The notes under the pieces: generated by a model | Seen by the model: the letters and a program-made list of their open reading frames with translations, nothing else | What the model was told of the DNA's origin: nothing | The model's database searches: none | Shown: piece by piece, positions 1 to 9,400 of the stretch | How positions within the stretch are numbered: the stretch's first letter is position 1 | Layout: every line of letters begins with the position of its first letter | Assembly: GCA_011525385.1 (NCBI GenBank) | Contig: WTGF01000058.1 | Location: 1-64,000, forward strand | DNA from: Chloroflexota bacterium | GTDB taxonomy: Bacteria; Chloroflexota; Anaerolineae; Aggregatilineales; Phototrophicaceae | Direction: 5' to 3' | DNA length: 64,000 nucleotides | Program-made: the position numbers and the translations under genes

Positions 1-26
1 TCCTCAATCTATATCGGCTCATTTGA

Positions 27-53
27 ATTTCAACCGAAATCGATACACTACCA
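27..53 (+). repeat. 27-bp dispersed repeat, copy 1
   Basis: This stretch is the reverse complement of 27204-27230 with 25 of 27 positions equal. Related copies lie at 62415-62441 and, shorter, at 62638-62660. All four are intergenic. The core reads atttcaaccga followed by a TATC/GATA-rich half. Function unknown; a REP-like or transposon-end remnant is possible. Confidence 0.6.
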
Positions 54-67
54 AAGTTGCAGGCGTA

Positions 68-96
68 TTGCAGCGCAACGCGAATCGCGTTACAAT
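68..96 (+). promoter_or_regulatory. sigma70-type promoter of the gcv operon
   Basis: The -35 TTGCAG (68-73) and -10 TACAAT (91-96) are separated by 17 bp. They lie just upstream of the glycine riboswitch, so transcription would start about at the 5' base of the aptamer. Confidence 0.6.
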
Positions 97-110
97 GCCG
101 ATACCTAAAG

Positions 111-215
111 AAGAGAGATTTCGTCGAGAGGCGAAACGCCGAAGGGGCAAGCGACAGGATTGCCAGCCTGCGTGAAACTCTCAGGCAAAAGGATTCTTGG
201 GTTCACGATCTCTGA
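111..215 (+). promoter_or_regulatory. Glycine riboswitch (single visible aptamer)
   Basis: The sequence has the conserved core strings of the glycine aptamer: cgccgaaggggcaa (about 137-150) and gtgaaactctcaggcaaaagg (about 172-192). The P1 helix can form from agagat (114-119) with atctct (208-213). Only one complete aptamer is visible before the terminator at 233, so this looks like a singlet type rather than the tandem type. It sits upstream of gcvH and the two P-protein genes, the usual glycine-induced targets. Confidence 0.92.
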
Positions 216-232
216 AGGTATTTGACCGACAG

Positions 233-264
233 GGCGCAATCTCGGCATGAGTTGCGCCTTTTTT
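233..264 (+). terminator. Intrinsic terminator of the glycine riboswitch expression platform
   Basis: A 7-bp perfect stem GGCGCAA (233-239) / TTGCGCC (252-258) is followed by six T (259-264). It lies between the aptamer and gcvH, so glycine binding presumably controls transcription read-through rather than translation. Confidence 0.85.
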
Positions 265-291
265 GTTTAGGTATGGCAAGAGGAGAGAGCA

Positions 292-684
292 ATGGGTGAA
301 TGGAAAACTCCTGCGGATTTAAGGTATGCCGAGACAGACGAGTGGTTTGCCGTTGACGGAGATGTCGTGACCATCGGCATAACCGACTATGCTCAGGATC
401 AGCTCAACGATATCGTGTACGTCGAGTTCAAGGACCCGGGCGATAGCGTTGACGCGGGGGACTCTTTTGGCGAAGTGGAGTCCGTAAAGGCGGCTTCCGA
501 GCTGTACAGCGCTGTCGCCGGCGAGATCATCGAGGTCAATGCCGCCTTGGAAGACGCGCCCGAGGTTGTCAATGCCGATGCCTTTGGCGCGGGCTGGATG
601 GTCAAGATCAGAACTGACGATCTATCGGCTTTGGCAGACCTGATGGACGCGGCGGCATACGACGCCTATTGCGACAGTCGTTGA
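292..684 (+). CDS. gcvH: Glycine cleavage system H protein
   Basis: This 130-residue protein is the lipoyl carrier of the glycine cleavage system. It shuttles the aminomethyl group from P protein to T protein and the reduced lipoyl arm to L protein in the cytoplasm. The lipoyl-lysine motif EVESVKAASE is visible with the modified lysine about K66, in the usual biotinyl/lipoyl hammerhead context. Length matches the family (about 125-130 aa). The ATG start follows an aagaggagagag ribosome site. It is the first gene after the glycine riboswitch, and gcvPA and gcvPB follow on the same strand. No lipoate-attachment gene or lpd is present in the window. Confidence 0.96.
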   Translation: MGEWKTPADLRYAETDEWFAVDGDVVTIGITDYAQDQLNDIVYVEFKDPGDSVDAGDSFGEVESVKAASELYSAVAGEIIEVNAALEDAPEVVNADAFGAGWMVKIRTDDLSALADLMDAAAYDAYCDSR

Positions 685-740
685 TGCTGAAGCGTCTTTC
701 TTGCCCACAGGCATAGGAGTGGTGAACATGTTGATATTGC

Positions 741-797
741 TTTTTCTAACCCCACCCCCGGCCCCTCCCCAAAGCATTGGAGAGGGGAGTTTTCTAG
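741..797. repeat. Imperfect palindromic REP-like sequence
   Basis: Between gcvH and gcvPA there is a C-rich run followed by an inverted repeat: cccctccccaa (762-772) can pair with ttggagagggg (777-787), with one mismatch. C-rich palindromes of this kind are common interspersed repeats in Chloroflexota and cyanobacteria. In the transcript it would form a stable hairpin between the H gene and the P genes. No second copy was seen in this window. Confidence 0.5.
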
Positions 798-890
798 CGG
801 AGTTTGGTCCCTGTCCTCTATTTGACATGTCCACGAATTCAGCACTCCACAGGCATTACCAGTGAGAACAAGTGAGAGGGGAGATACGAC

Positions 891-2225
891 GTGAGTTATA
901 TACCCCATACAGCAGCCGAAACGCGGCAGATGCTGGCGGAGATCGGTGTCGGCAGTATTGACGGGCTTTTTGACGCTGTGCCGGAGGCCTATCGCTTCCC
1001 GCGCCTGGAATTGCCGCCGCCGCTGAGCGAAATGGAAGTCGCCGCCGAGATGCTGGCGATCAGCGAGGCCAACGATCACGCGGGGGACTATGCGATCTTT
1101 CGCGGCGCGGGCGCTTATCACCACTTCATCCCGTCTGTAGTCAATCACATTTTGCTGCGCGGCGAGTTTTACACCGCGTACACGCCTTACCAGCCGGAGA
1201 TCTCGCAAGGGACCTTGCAGGCGACCTACGAATACCAGAGCATGATGTGCGCCTTGACCGGCATGGACGCCGCCAATGCCAGCCACTATGACGGCGCGAC
1301 CAGCCTGGCGGAAGCCGTGACTGTCGCTTTGGAGGCCACCCGGCACAAGCGCAGGAAGATCATCCTCAGCCACGCGATCCATCCCCAATACCGCGAGGTC
1401 GTGCGCACTTATCATCAAGGACGCGATATCCGCATCATCGGCGATCGCGGACGCGGCGATGTCATTGATTTGGTGGAAATGCTGGATGAAAACACGGCGA
1501 TGCTGGCGATTCAGTATCCCAACTTCTTCGGTCAAATTGACAATATCGCCGTGCTCGCCGATGCTGTGCACGAGGTTGGGGCTTTGCTGGTGATCGTTGC
1601 CAATCCCATGGCGCTGTCGCTGTTGCGCAGCCCGGGCGAACTGGGCGCCGATATCGTAGTGGGGGAAGGGCAGCCGATGGGCGTCCCGCTAAGCTATGGC
1701 GGTCCCTACCTGGGCTACTTCGCCATTCGGCAGAAATACGTGCGCAAGATCGCCGGGCGCATCATCGGCGAAACGCTTGACGCCGATGGCAAGCGCGCTT
1801 TCGTGATGACCTTGCGCCCGCGCGAACAAGACATCAAGCGGGAACGCGCCACGAGCAATATTTGCACCAATCAGGGATTGATGGCGCTTTCGGCCTCGGT
1901 CTATATGGCGCTGATGGGCAAGAATGGCTTGCGGCGGGTCGGCGAACTCAATTATCACAAGGCGCATTACGCCGCCGACCGGATCAATCAGTTGCATGGA
2001 TATTCGGTTGATGCCAGCAAGACTTTCTTCAACGAATTCGTTGTGTCCTGCCCGCGCCCGGTCGCCGAAACCAACGGGGCGCTTTTGGAGGAGGGCATCA
2101 TCGGCGGTTACGACTTGGGGCAGAACTATTTCCATTTAGAGGATCATATGCTGGTTTGCGTGACGGAAACCAATAGCAAAGATGAAATCGACCGGCTGGT
2201 CGAAGTGCTGGGAGGGTTAAGCTGA
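891..2225 (+). CDS. gcvPA: Glycine dehydrogenase (decarboxylating) subunit 1
   Basis: N-terminal half of a split P protein (444 aa), which with GcvPB decarboxylates glycine using PLP and loads the aminomethyl group on the H-protein lipoyl arm. It begins with the family-typical segment YIPHTAAETRQMLAEIGV and contains the conserved QPEISQGTLQATYEYQ and REQDIKRERATSNICTNQGL blocks. The start is GTG behind a strong gagaggggag site. The stop overlaps the ATG of gcvPB by one base (TGATG), which implies translational coupling. The 206-bp gap to gcvH holds a REP-like hairpin but no obvious terminator. Confidence 0.96.
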   Translation: MSYIPHTAAETRQMLAEIGVGSIDGLFDAVPEAYRFPRLELPPPLSEMEVAAEMLAISEANDHAGDYAIFRGAGAYHHFIPSVVNHILLRGEFYTAYTPYQPEISQGTLQATYEYQSMMCALTGMDAANASHYDGATSLAEAVTVALEATRHKRRKIILSHAIHPQYREVVRTYHQGRDIRIIGDRGRGDVIDLVEMLDENTAMLAIQYPNFFGQIDNIAVLADAVHEVGALLVIVANPMALSLLRSPGELGADIVVGEGQPMGVPLSYGGPYLGYFAIRQKYVRKIAGRIIGETLDADGKRAFVMTLRPREQDIKRERATSNICTNQGLMALSASVYMALMGKNGLRRVGELNYHKAHYAADRINQLHGYSVDASKTFFNEFVVSCPRPVAETNGALLEEGIIGGYDLGQNYFHLEDHMLVCVTETNSKDEIDRLVEVLGGLS

Positions 2226-3715
2226 TGGATGGGTTACAGCCACTGATTTATGATATCGGCGCGCCCGGCCGAATCGGCGTCAACTTGCCTGAATGCGATG
2301 TGCCGGAAGCTGAGTTGCCGACTGAACTGTTGCGCGACGACTTGCCGCTGCCGGAAGTGGGAGAGTTGCAGGTGGTGCGGCACTTTGTTAAATTGAGCCA
2401 TCTCAACTATTCAATTGACAAGGGCTTCTACCCGCTCGGCTCTTGTACGATGAAGTACAACCCGAAACTGAATGAAGACGCGGCGCGCCTGCCGGGCTTC
2501 GCGCAATTGCACCCGTTGATCGAAGACACGGGCGCTCAGGGCGCCCTGTTTTTGATGTACGAGTTGCAGCGGTGGCTGGGAGAAATCAGCGGTTTCGAAG
2601 CGGTCAGCTTGACGCCGGCCGCCGGCGCGCAGGGCGAATTCGCCGGCATACTGATGATTCGCAACTATCACCTCGACCAGGGAGACGGCCAGCGCGACAT
2701 TATTCTGGTGCCCAATAGCGCGCACGGCACGAATCCGGCGACGGTGACCATGGCCGGCATGCGCGTGCGCGAATTGCCCTCCAATGACCAGGGCAATGTC
2801 GATTTGGATTCCCTGCGCGCGGCCTGCCAGGGCGAACTGCGCGATCAAATCGCCGGGATGATGATTACTGTGCCGAGTACGCTGGGGCTCTTTGAATCGA
2901 CGATTCACGATGTCATCGACATAGTGCACGAAGCGGGCGGACTGATGTATATGGACGGCGCAAATATGAATGCGCTGATGGCTGTGGTCAAACCGGGCGA
3001 ACTCGACTTTGACGTCATGCATTACAATCTGCACAAGACTTTTTCCACGCCGCACGGCGGCGGCGGTCCCGGCAGCGGGGCGGTCGGGGTCAACGAAAAG
3101 CTCAAGGATTATCTACCGGGTCCGGTTGTTGATATCATCGAAGAGGAAGATGAATCCGGCGCGCCGCTCTACGGATACGTCATGCCGGGAAAGAGCATTG
3201 GCCGCATCAAAGCCTTCCAGGGCAATTTCGGCATGCACCTGCGCGCCTATGCCTACATCCGCGTCTATGGCGATAGCGGCATCCGTGATGTCACGCGCTA
3301 CGCTGTGCTCAACGCCAACTACCTGCGCGCGAAGCTCATGAAGACTTACAAACTGCCTTATCCGCGTTACTGCGGGCACGAATTTGTGCTGGAGGGTCAT
3401 TTCGATGATGTCGAAGAAGTTCACGCCCTGGATATTTCCAAGCGCCTGATGGATTACGGTTTTCATCCGCCGACCAACTATTTCCCGTTGATCGTGCCGG
3501 AAGCTCTTCTAATAGAGCCGACCGAGACCGAGGTCAAAGAAGACCTAGATGATTTCGTGGAGGCGATGGAGCGTATCGCCGAAGAAGCGCGGACGGATCC
3601 CGAGTTGCTGCTCAACGCGCCGCATAGCGCGCCGGTCCGGCGCTTGGACGAGGTGCGCGCGGTCAAGGAGTTGATCCTGTGTTGCGCGGCTGCGCTGCCC
3701 GCGGCCGGGGATTGA
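2225..3715 (+). CDS. gcvPB: Glycine dehydrogenase (decarboxylating) subunit 2
   Basis: C-terminal half of the split P protein (496 aa) and the PLP-binding subunit. The Schiff-base lysine is visible in HYNLHKTFSTPHGGGGPG at about K271. The SHLNYSIDKGFYPLGSCTMKYNP block near the N-terminus is characteristic of the family (only key residues quoted: HLNYS, YPLGSCTMKYNP). Its ATG overlaps the gcvPA stop. A hairpin with a T-rich tail about 50 bp downstream probably ends the operon. The split P1/P2 arrangement is common in Gram-positives, thermophiles and Chloroflexota. Confidence 0.96.
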   Translation: MDGLQPLIYDIGAPGRIGVNLPECDVPEAELPTELLRDDLPLPEVGELQVVRHFVKLSHLNYSIDKGFYPLGSCTMKYNPKLNEDAARLPGFAQLHPLIEDTGAQGALFLMYELQRWLGEISGFEAVSLTPAAGAQGEFAGILMIRNYHLDQGDGQRDIILVPNSAHGTNPATVTMAGMRVRELPSNDQGNVDLDSLRAACQGELRDQIAGMMITVPSTLGLFESTIHDVIDIVHEAGGLMYMDGANMNALMAVVKPGELDFDVMHYNLHKTFSTPHGGGGPGSGAVGVNEKLKDYLPGPVVDIIEEEDESGAPLYGYVMPGKSIGRIKAFQGNFGMHLRAYAYIRVYGDSGIRDVTRYAVLNANYLRAKLMKTYKLPYPRYCGHEFVLEGHFDDVEEVHALDISKRLMDYGFHPPTNYFPLIVPEALLIEPTETEVKEDLDDFVEAMERIAEEARTDPELLLNAPHSAPVRRLDEVRAVKELILCCAAALPAAGD

Positions 3716-3766
3716 GACTATCGCGCTCAATGCGCTACGACGAGTTGTCGAAGCAGTTAGCTGATC

Positions 3767-3797
3767 GGGGCGGCTCCGCGAGTCGCCTCGTTGTTTC
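3767..3797 (+). terminator. Probable terminator after gcvPB
   Basis: A 10-bp stem GGGGCGGCTC (3767-3776) / GAGTCGCCTC (3780-3789), with two G-U wobbles and a CGC loop, is followed by the T-rich gttgtttct. It sits between the gcv operon and the next gene. The tail is not a pure T-run. Confidence 0.6.
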
Positions 3798-3894
3798 TGA
3801 GTGCGGGGAATTCATCGTCTGAAGACTTGAGCGAAGCATATAGCGAATATATGATGTTTGCCGAGACGCACAAGAATTATCTGAAAGCTCCAAG

Positions 3895-4818
3895 GTGCAA
3901 GAACTGATCCATATCTTCATCGACAATATGATTCCGGTGCTGGCTATCGCCGGGGTTGGCTTCTTCCTGCGTCGCCGCTTCGCGATCGACCCGCGCCCGG
4001 TTTCGCGCATGATGTTCAACGTCTTCTCGCCGGCATTGATTTTTCATGCCTTGTTCACGCGCGACATCAGCGGCGCAGATTTCCTGCGCGTCTACGGCGG
4101 TACCTTGCTGCTGCTTTGGACGATTACCGCTGTCTCCCTGCTTGCGCTGCGCTGGCGGAAGATCGAAGCGTCGGAAAAGGCCGCGACCCTGGTATCCACG
4201 TTCGCATTCAACGGCGGCAATTTCGGCCTCTCGATAGTGAGTTTCGCTTTCGGCGCCGAGGCACTGAGCTATGCCGCGATCATATTCGTGGCGGGAACGA
4301 CAACGGGCTATACCCTGGGCGTATACATTTCATCCAACGGCAAAGCGTCGGTCCTGCAGTCGCTTGCCAATGTGCTGCGCACGCCATCGGTTTATGCGCT
4401 GCTGCTGGTCTTTGCGCTAAAGGGGGCCGGCATCACGGAGTTGCCGCCGGCCGTCGCGCGGACCTCGCAATTGCTGGCGGACGCGGCCATTCCGATGATG
4501 CTGGTACTGTTGGGCTTACAACTTGGCGGTTTCGGCAAGCTGAAACGCTTGCCGCTGGTCGCCTTTAGCACGGCGGTGCGCTTGCTCCTGGCGCCGGCAG
4601 TCGCGATTGTATTCGCGTCGCTGCTCGGCTTGAGCGGGGCCGCGCGCTTCGCCTTCATCACCCAGGCGGGCATGCCGACGGCGGTGATGACGATTGTGCT
4701 GGCGACCGAGTTTGACACCGACCGCGACCTGGCGCTGAGCGTCATCCTGACAAGCTCCTTCATTTGTCCCTTCAGCTTGTCGCTGTTAATCTACCTGCTG
4801 CAAAACGGCATAATTTAG
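3895..4818 (+). CDS. AEC (auxin efflux carrier) family transporter
   Basis: This 307-residue, very hydrophobic protein has about ten predicted membrane segments and the AEC/malate-permease layout: an N-terminal IDNMIPVLAIAGVGFFLRRR, a central FNGGNFGLSIVSFAFG (the conserved NGG/NxG region) and a C-terminal ITQAGMPTAVMTIVLATEFD. AEC proteins export or import organic anions, or auxin in plants; the bacterial substrate cannot be read from sequence. The start is GTG, with a weak ribosome site. The 179 bp upstream hold only the gcv terminator. It may be cotranscribed with the channel gene 111 bp downstream, but no link is evident. Confidence 0.88.
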   Translation: MQELIHIFIDNMIPVLAIAGVGFFLRRRFAIDPRPVSRMMFNVFSPALIFHALFTRDISGADFLRVYGGTLLLLWTITAVSLLALRWRKIEASEKAATLVSTFAFNGGNFGLSIVSFAFGAEALSYAAIIFVAGTTTGYTLGVYISSNGKASVLQSLANVLRTPSVYALLLVFALKGAGITELPPAVARTSQLLADAAIPMMLVLLGLQLGGFGKLKRLPLVAFSTAVRLLLAPAVAIVFASLLGLSGAARFAFITQAGMPTAVMTIVLATEFDTDRDLALSVILTSSFICPFSLSLLIYLLQNGII

Positions 4819-4929
4819 CGGCATGGCTGTCACTGATCGCTCAACCGTACTCTGGGATATGCCCGGCTTGATGCCGAAATTCGCAGGCCCGAGCGGCAAC
4901 CTGGACGCTGTGCCGAATAGGGAGCGCAT

Positions 4930-5538
4930 GTGAGCGAAGGACGGCGCGCAAATACAGCGAGAACACAGGAAAGAAAGGGATATCTGCGCTCGCTGCGCGT
5001 GATATGGCATGATACGCGCGCGCTCGTTCGTGAATTCCGCCGTCCCTTGTTTGTGTTTTTCTTGTCGGTCTTCCTGGGCGGATACCTTTACGCTTATCTG
5101 AACAACGGGTTTTCTTCAAATGACCCGTTAGAACTGATCGACATGCCCTATATCATGCTGGCGCTGATGGTGCTGGAAGCCCCGATTGAGGTGCCGGCGG
5201 AAGCGTATCTGATTCTGTTCTGGTACTTGCAACCGGTGCTGGCAGTGTATATTGTCGGTCAAGGCGCGGTGAATTTCGTTCGTTTGTTTTTCATGCGGGA
5301 TCAGCGACGTAGCGCCTGGGAGGTAGCTGTGGCATCTACATATCGAAGACACGTGATTGTGGTGGGCATCGGACATGTCGGGTTGCGGATAATCCGCGAG
5401 TTGCTGCAGATGGGTATTGAAGTCGTCGCGGTGGATTTACACACTTCGGAAGAGGCGGATGCCGTCTTGCGGGAGGGGAATGTGCCGCTCATTTTGGGGG
5501 ACGCCGCACTGAAATCGTCTTGGAAAATGCCGGCTTAA
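4930..5538 (+). CDS. K+ channel / TrkA-N protein, N-terminal fragment (frameshifted)
   Basis: This is the first part of a membrane K+ channel-like protein. Two hydrophobic segments (about residues 38-55 and 72-107) precede a Rossmann TrkA-N/RCK domain starting HVIVVGIGHVGLRII with the GxGxxG nucleotide motif. The frame runs well through LILGDAAL and then reads SSWKMPA and stops. The next frame continues exactly where the RCK domain should (IVLENAGLSRARAVIVATSDD). One A missing in the AAA run at 5512-5514 would restore the frame. No TVGYGD selectivity filter is visible in the pore region. Start is GTG at 4930 behind tagggagc. Confidence 0.8.
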   Translation: MSEGRRANTARTQERKGYLRSLRVIWHDTRALVREFRRPLFVFFLSVFLGGYLYAYLNNGFSSNDPLELIDMPYIMLALMVLEAPIEVPAEAYLILFWYLQPVLAVYIVGQGAVNFVRLFFMRDQRRSAWEVAVASTYRRHVIVVGIGHVGLRIIRELLQMGIEVVAVDLHTSEEADAVLREGNVPLILGDAALKSSWKMPA

Positions 5539-6029
5539 GCCGCGCCAGAGCGGTAATTGTCGCGACATCCGACGACCATATCAACCTGGAAGTGACCATG
5601 CGCGTTCAATATCTGAAACAGGAGATGAACAGGTCATTCCCGCTGATAGTGCGTATGTGGGACGACAGCCTGAAAAGACAGATCGAAAGCATCTTTTCGG
5701 ACAAGAACGTCAAAGTCATGAGCGCTTCGGACCTGGTCGCGCCCGCCTTCGCCTGGGCGGCTGTCACCGATATCGAACAAACGCTCCAGATTGACAACAC
5801 GACCTACAATCTGATTCGGCTGACGGTGCGTCAAGCGTCGTTCATGGTGGGCAAAACTATAGATGCTGTGGAAAACGATGAAGGAGTCGACATCGTCTTG
5901 CTGCATCGTGGACAAGCCGCGCCGGAGGTGCATCCGCGCGGCGAGCAGGTGATAAGCCCGGATGATACGCTGGTGCTCTTTGCCGAACACGACCGCATTA
6001 TCGACATCGTCAAACGCAACGAAGACTGA
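5520..6029 (+). CDS. K+ channel / TrkA-N protein, C-terminal fragment (frameshifted)
   Basis: This is the continuation of the preceding gene in the -1 frame. It has the second half of the TrkA-N domain (SRARAVIVATSDDHINLEV), then a linker and a TrkA-C/RCK-C-like domain (MVGKTIDAV, EQVISPDDTLVLFAE). It has no membrane segment and no own ribosome site; the TTG at 5520 is only the first in-frame start codon. Joined to the upstream part it would give a protein of about 366 residues, the length expected of Chloroflexota potassium channel family proteins. Whether this is a true pseudogene or an assembly error cannot be told from one sequence. Confidence 0.8.
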   Translation: MENAGLSRARAVIVATSDDHINLEVTMRVQYLKQEMNRSFPLIVRMWDDSLKRQIESIFSDKNVKVMSASDLVAPAFAWAAVTDIEQTLQIDNTTYNLIRLTVRQASFMVGKTIDAVENDEGVDIVLLHRGQAAPEVHPRGEQVISPDDTLVLFAEHDRIIDIVKRNED

Positions 6030-6173
6030 CCGCGACAGCTAAATGCGAGATGTCGGCAGAGCAATCGCAGCAAAATCGCTTCCTCATAATGCGGCCAATT
6101 CAAACTGAAATTAGTCACAAAGAGCACAGAAGTAGGACCAACAAAGTCATGCAACTCCAGAATAATAGTCGGC

Positions 6174-6270
6174 GGTAGGGGCGACCCGGCGGGTCGCGTA
6201 GACACTGACCGTCAGTCGCCCGAAAAACCTAGCCGGAGCGGTGGGCGAGCCAAGGCTCGCCCCTACGACT
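6174..6270. repeat. Palindromic intergenic repeat with taggggcga ends
   Basis: The element lies in the 372-bp gap 6030-6401. It has inverted ends (ggtaggggcga near 6174, tcgcccctacg near 6258), an inner perfect palindrome GGGCGAGCC/GGCTCGCCC (6243-6262) and the string ggtcgcgtagacactgaccg (about 6192-6211). That string recurs at 26238-26270 (reverse) and 62492-62560. The rest of the gap shows no gene; the segment near 6340-6375 resembles the widespread caccacaaagacgc-type repeat. Confidence 0.6.
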
Positions 6271-6401
6271 CGGCGTCAAAATATGCGCGACTTGCCTGGA
6301 AATACTGAGGGGTTTTGCCCTTAATTGACTTAAACTCTGTGTTCTTCGCGTCTTTGTGGTGAAAAAACAGTTTGATGCGATGCTCTGGGATGTCGGTTTG
6401 C

Positions 6402-9400
6402 CTACTTGCGCTTCGGAAAGCGGGAGAGTATCGTTACCGGCTCCGGCATGGCAACGCGCTTGCCAATGGACAGATTGCCCAGGCCGGTGATCTTGGCCCT
6501 GGCAGATCCCGCAAAGACTGAAAGCTTCGTGCCAGGCTTGCGGAAATCCTTACCCATCTGGGCCTGTCCCAACTGAAAACCTTCGGAATCGATATTGCAA
6601 CTGGTGACAATGCCGACGACGCGTCCGCGAGCATTGACGATGGGATCGCCGTTATGGGCCGGGCGCGCCCGCTTGTTGTCCATCCGAAAGCGGCTGACTT
6701 GAACAGCCCGTCGGGATTCGTACTCGATGAAGGCGCGTTTGCCGACGAAGAAGGGTTTGTACAGTTTGACGTAGGCGCCGAAGCCGGCGTCGGCCGGGTT
6801 CATGTTGAGATCGCCGGACAATTCGAATCCATAAAGAGGCAAACCCGCCTCCGTGCGCAGGCTGTCGCGGGCCGCCAAGCCGCAGGGAGTCACGCCCAGG
6901 TCGACCAACTTGCGGAAGAGTTCCGCGGCTTGATCGGGATGGGCAAAAAGTTCGTAGGCGACGCGCTCGCCCGTATAGCCGGTCCGAGACAGGATCAGGT
7001 CCATGCCGCCGAGCGTCACCCGCGCCACGCCAGCCCACTTCAAGCCTTTGACGATGGCTTGGTGGGCGTCGCTGCCGCCAAGCTGCAGCAAGTAATCGCG
7101 ACTCTTGGGACCTTGCAGCGCGATATCGACGCGGCGCTCGCCTCCCCACTGGCGGGTTCGCAGATCGCGCAACTCGAAGCGATCCGCGCCTTCGATACGC
7201 CGCGATGGATCGCGCGGGTCGATCATGACCTCGCCCTCGATCACTGCGTTCAGCCACTGCCAGTTCTTGTCATTGTTGGAGGCGTTCACAACTACCAGGA
7301 AATGATCCGCTGACAGACGATAAATCATGAGGTCATCGAGCGGAATACCATCGACATCGAGAAAATAGGTATAGTGCGAAGCCCCGACTTTCAGCCGCTT
7401 GACGTCGTTGGTTGTCAGCGTATCGAGGAATAACTCCGCGCCGGATCCCTTGACGTCAAAGACGCCCATATGAGCCACATCAAAGATGCCGGCGTCCTCC
7501 CGAACGGCCGCATGCTCGTCGCTGACAGACTTATACCAAAGCGGCATATCGTAGCCGGCGAAGGGCGCCATCTTTGCGCCCAACTCTCCATGCAAGCGAT
7601 GCAAAGGCGTTTCCAGAAGCATATCGACCGCGGCGACATTCGGCTCGAATTTTGGCAGCGTTTCGGATGTGGGTGAATAGAAATTCTCGCCATTGCAACC
7701 GACAGAATAAGCCTTTGGGGCGTAGCCGGCTATGCCAGCCAACATGGACGGCTCGCCCGTGCCGATAACGTCGACGGTCACCGGGCCCGGCAGCTTGGCG
7801 TGGACGTCGCTTTCATCAAAGAGCAGGTAGCCGTCGCTCAAACTGCGCAGCCAGGCGACGGCTCGATTAGCGCGGCCGGCCAAACTGAGACGATACTCAG
7901 TGGCCGAGATTCGCGCTACCTTGCCGCTCGCCATTGCCGATCCATCCTTTTCCAGGATGTTCGTAGCTTGACTTTCGTTATCTTTCAGCGCTTCTAGGTC
8001 GCTGGTCAAGGCAATATGCAGGAAGTCCTTGGCCGCCTCGCCCGCCACACTTATTTCAAGGCAACTGTCTTCGTCTTCGGCGGCGAGGTGATAGAAGTGC
8101 GGATAATCGTCAGCCTTCGCCATATTGTCGATGCCGATGCTCCCGGCCAGGTCGCGCGCTTTGATCTTGGCGGATTGCAGGATATCGAAATCAACTTTGG
8201 CGCGCGGCAGCGGCCGGACACGTCCGGTAAGGCTGAATGGGACGCAAGCTGCCAAGACATCGGCGATGATATCGCCTAGCGCGTCGATCTCCGACTCTCT
8301 GAATCCGCGCTGGGTTACCCAAGGCGTCCCGAGGCGGATGCCGGTGGGGCGCAAGGCGGAGGTGTCGCCGGGAATAGTCTGGCGGTTGGTGACGATGCCG
8401 GCCAGGTCCAGCACGCGCGCAGCCATCTCCCCGCTCAATCGCGTGCCGTCCGGACCGACGACGGAGTCGCAATCCAAGACCATCAAGTGGGTATCGGTAC
8501 CGCCGTGCGGCAAATGAAAGCCTCGGGACGCGAGCTTGTCCGCCAGGCGCTTTGCATTGACCAGGGTCTGTTGCTGCAATTGATGGAACTGCTCGGTCTG
8601 CGCCAAGCGCAGCGCGACCGCGAGCGCGGCCATGGCATTGACATGCGGTCCGCCTTGCTCGCCAGGAAATACAGCGCGATCAATCAGGTTTGACAAGCGC
8701 TTGCTATGCGTGATTAGCACGGCGCCGCGCGGACCGTTCAATGTCTTGTGCGTGGTAAAACTGACCACATCGGCGATGCCCGCCGGGTTGGGGTAAAGTC
8801 CTGCGGCGATCAAGCCGGCGACATGCGCCACATCCGCCAGCAAATAGGCGCCAACTTCGTCGGCGATCTCGCGATAAGCCAGCCAGTCCGGCGCGAAAGG
8901 ATAACTGCTGAAGCCACCGATTATCAAGCGAGGCTTGTGTTCCCGCGCCAAGGCCATCATCTGATCGTAATCGAGACGTTCGGTCTCGCGATTGATGGTG
9001 TAACTGACGATGTTGTAGGTCTTGCCGCTGCGGTTTACCGGGCTGCCGTGCGTCAGGTGGCCGCCCATGATCAAGTCCATGCCCATAACGGTATCGCCGA
9101 CATCAAGCAGCGCTGTGTATACCGCGTTATTGGCGGGCGCGCCGGAAAGCGGCTGCACGTTGACGTAGAGGTCTTCGGGTTTGAAACCGTTGGCGGCGAA
9201 GACTTCCGCCGCCCGCCGCCGCGCCAAGGACTCCAAGATATTGGCGTATTCAGTTCCTTTGTAATAGCGCTGGTCCGCGTTCCGGCGAAACTCCGGCAAG
9301 CGCTCGCCGTAGTCGAGAATCTCCTCTTGGTTCATCCCGCGCGTCTTTTCGAGGGGATATCCCTCCGCATAGATATTGTGGAACGATGAACTCAGGGCAT

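Noticed and set aside
666..1571. 301-codon open frame on the minus strand over gcvPA
   Set aside because: It lies antisense to a well-matched GcvPA, has no recognisable motif and arises from GC-rich codon bias.
5496..5540. Programmed -1 frameshift in the K+ channel gene
   Set aside because: No X XXY YYZ slippery heptamer or downstream pseudoknot is evident; an indel explains it better.
8748..9389. 213-codon plus-strand frame opposite the SHMT domain
   Set aside because: It is a shadow of the fusion gene; the protein shows no family features.
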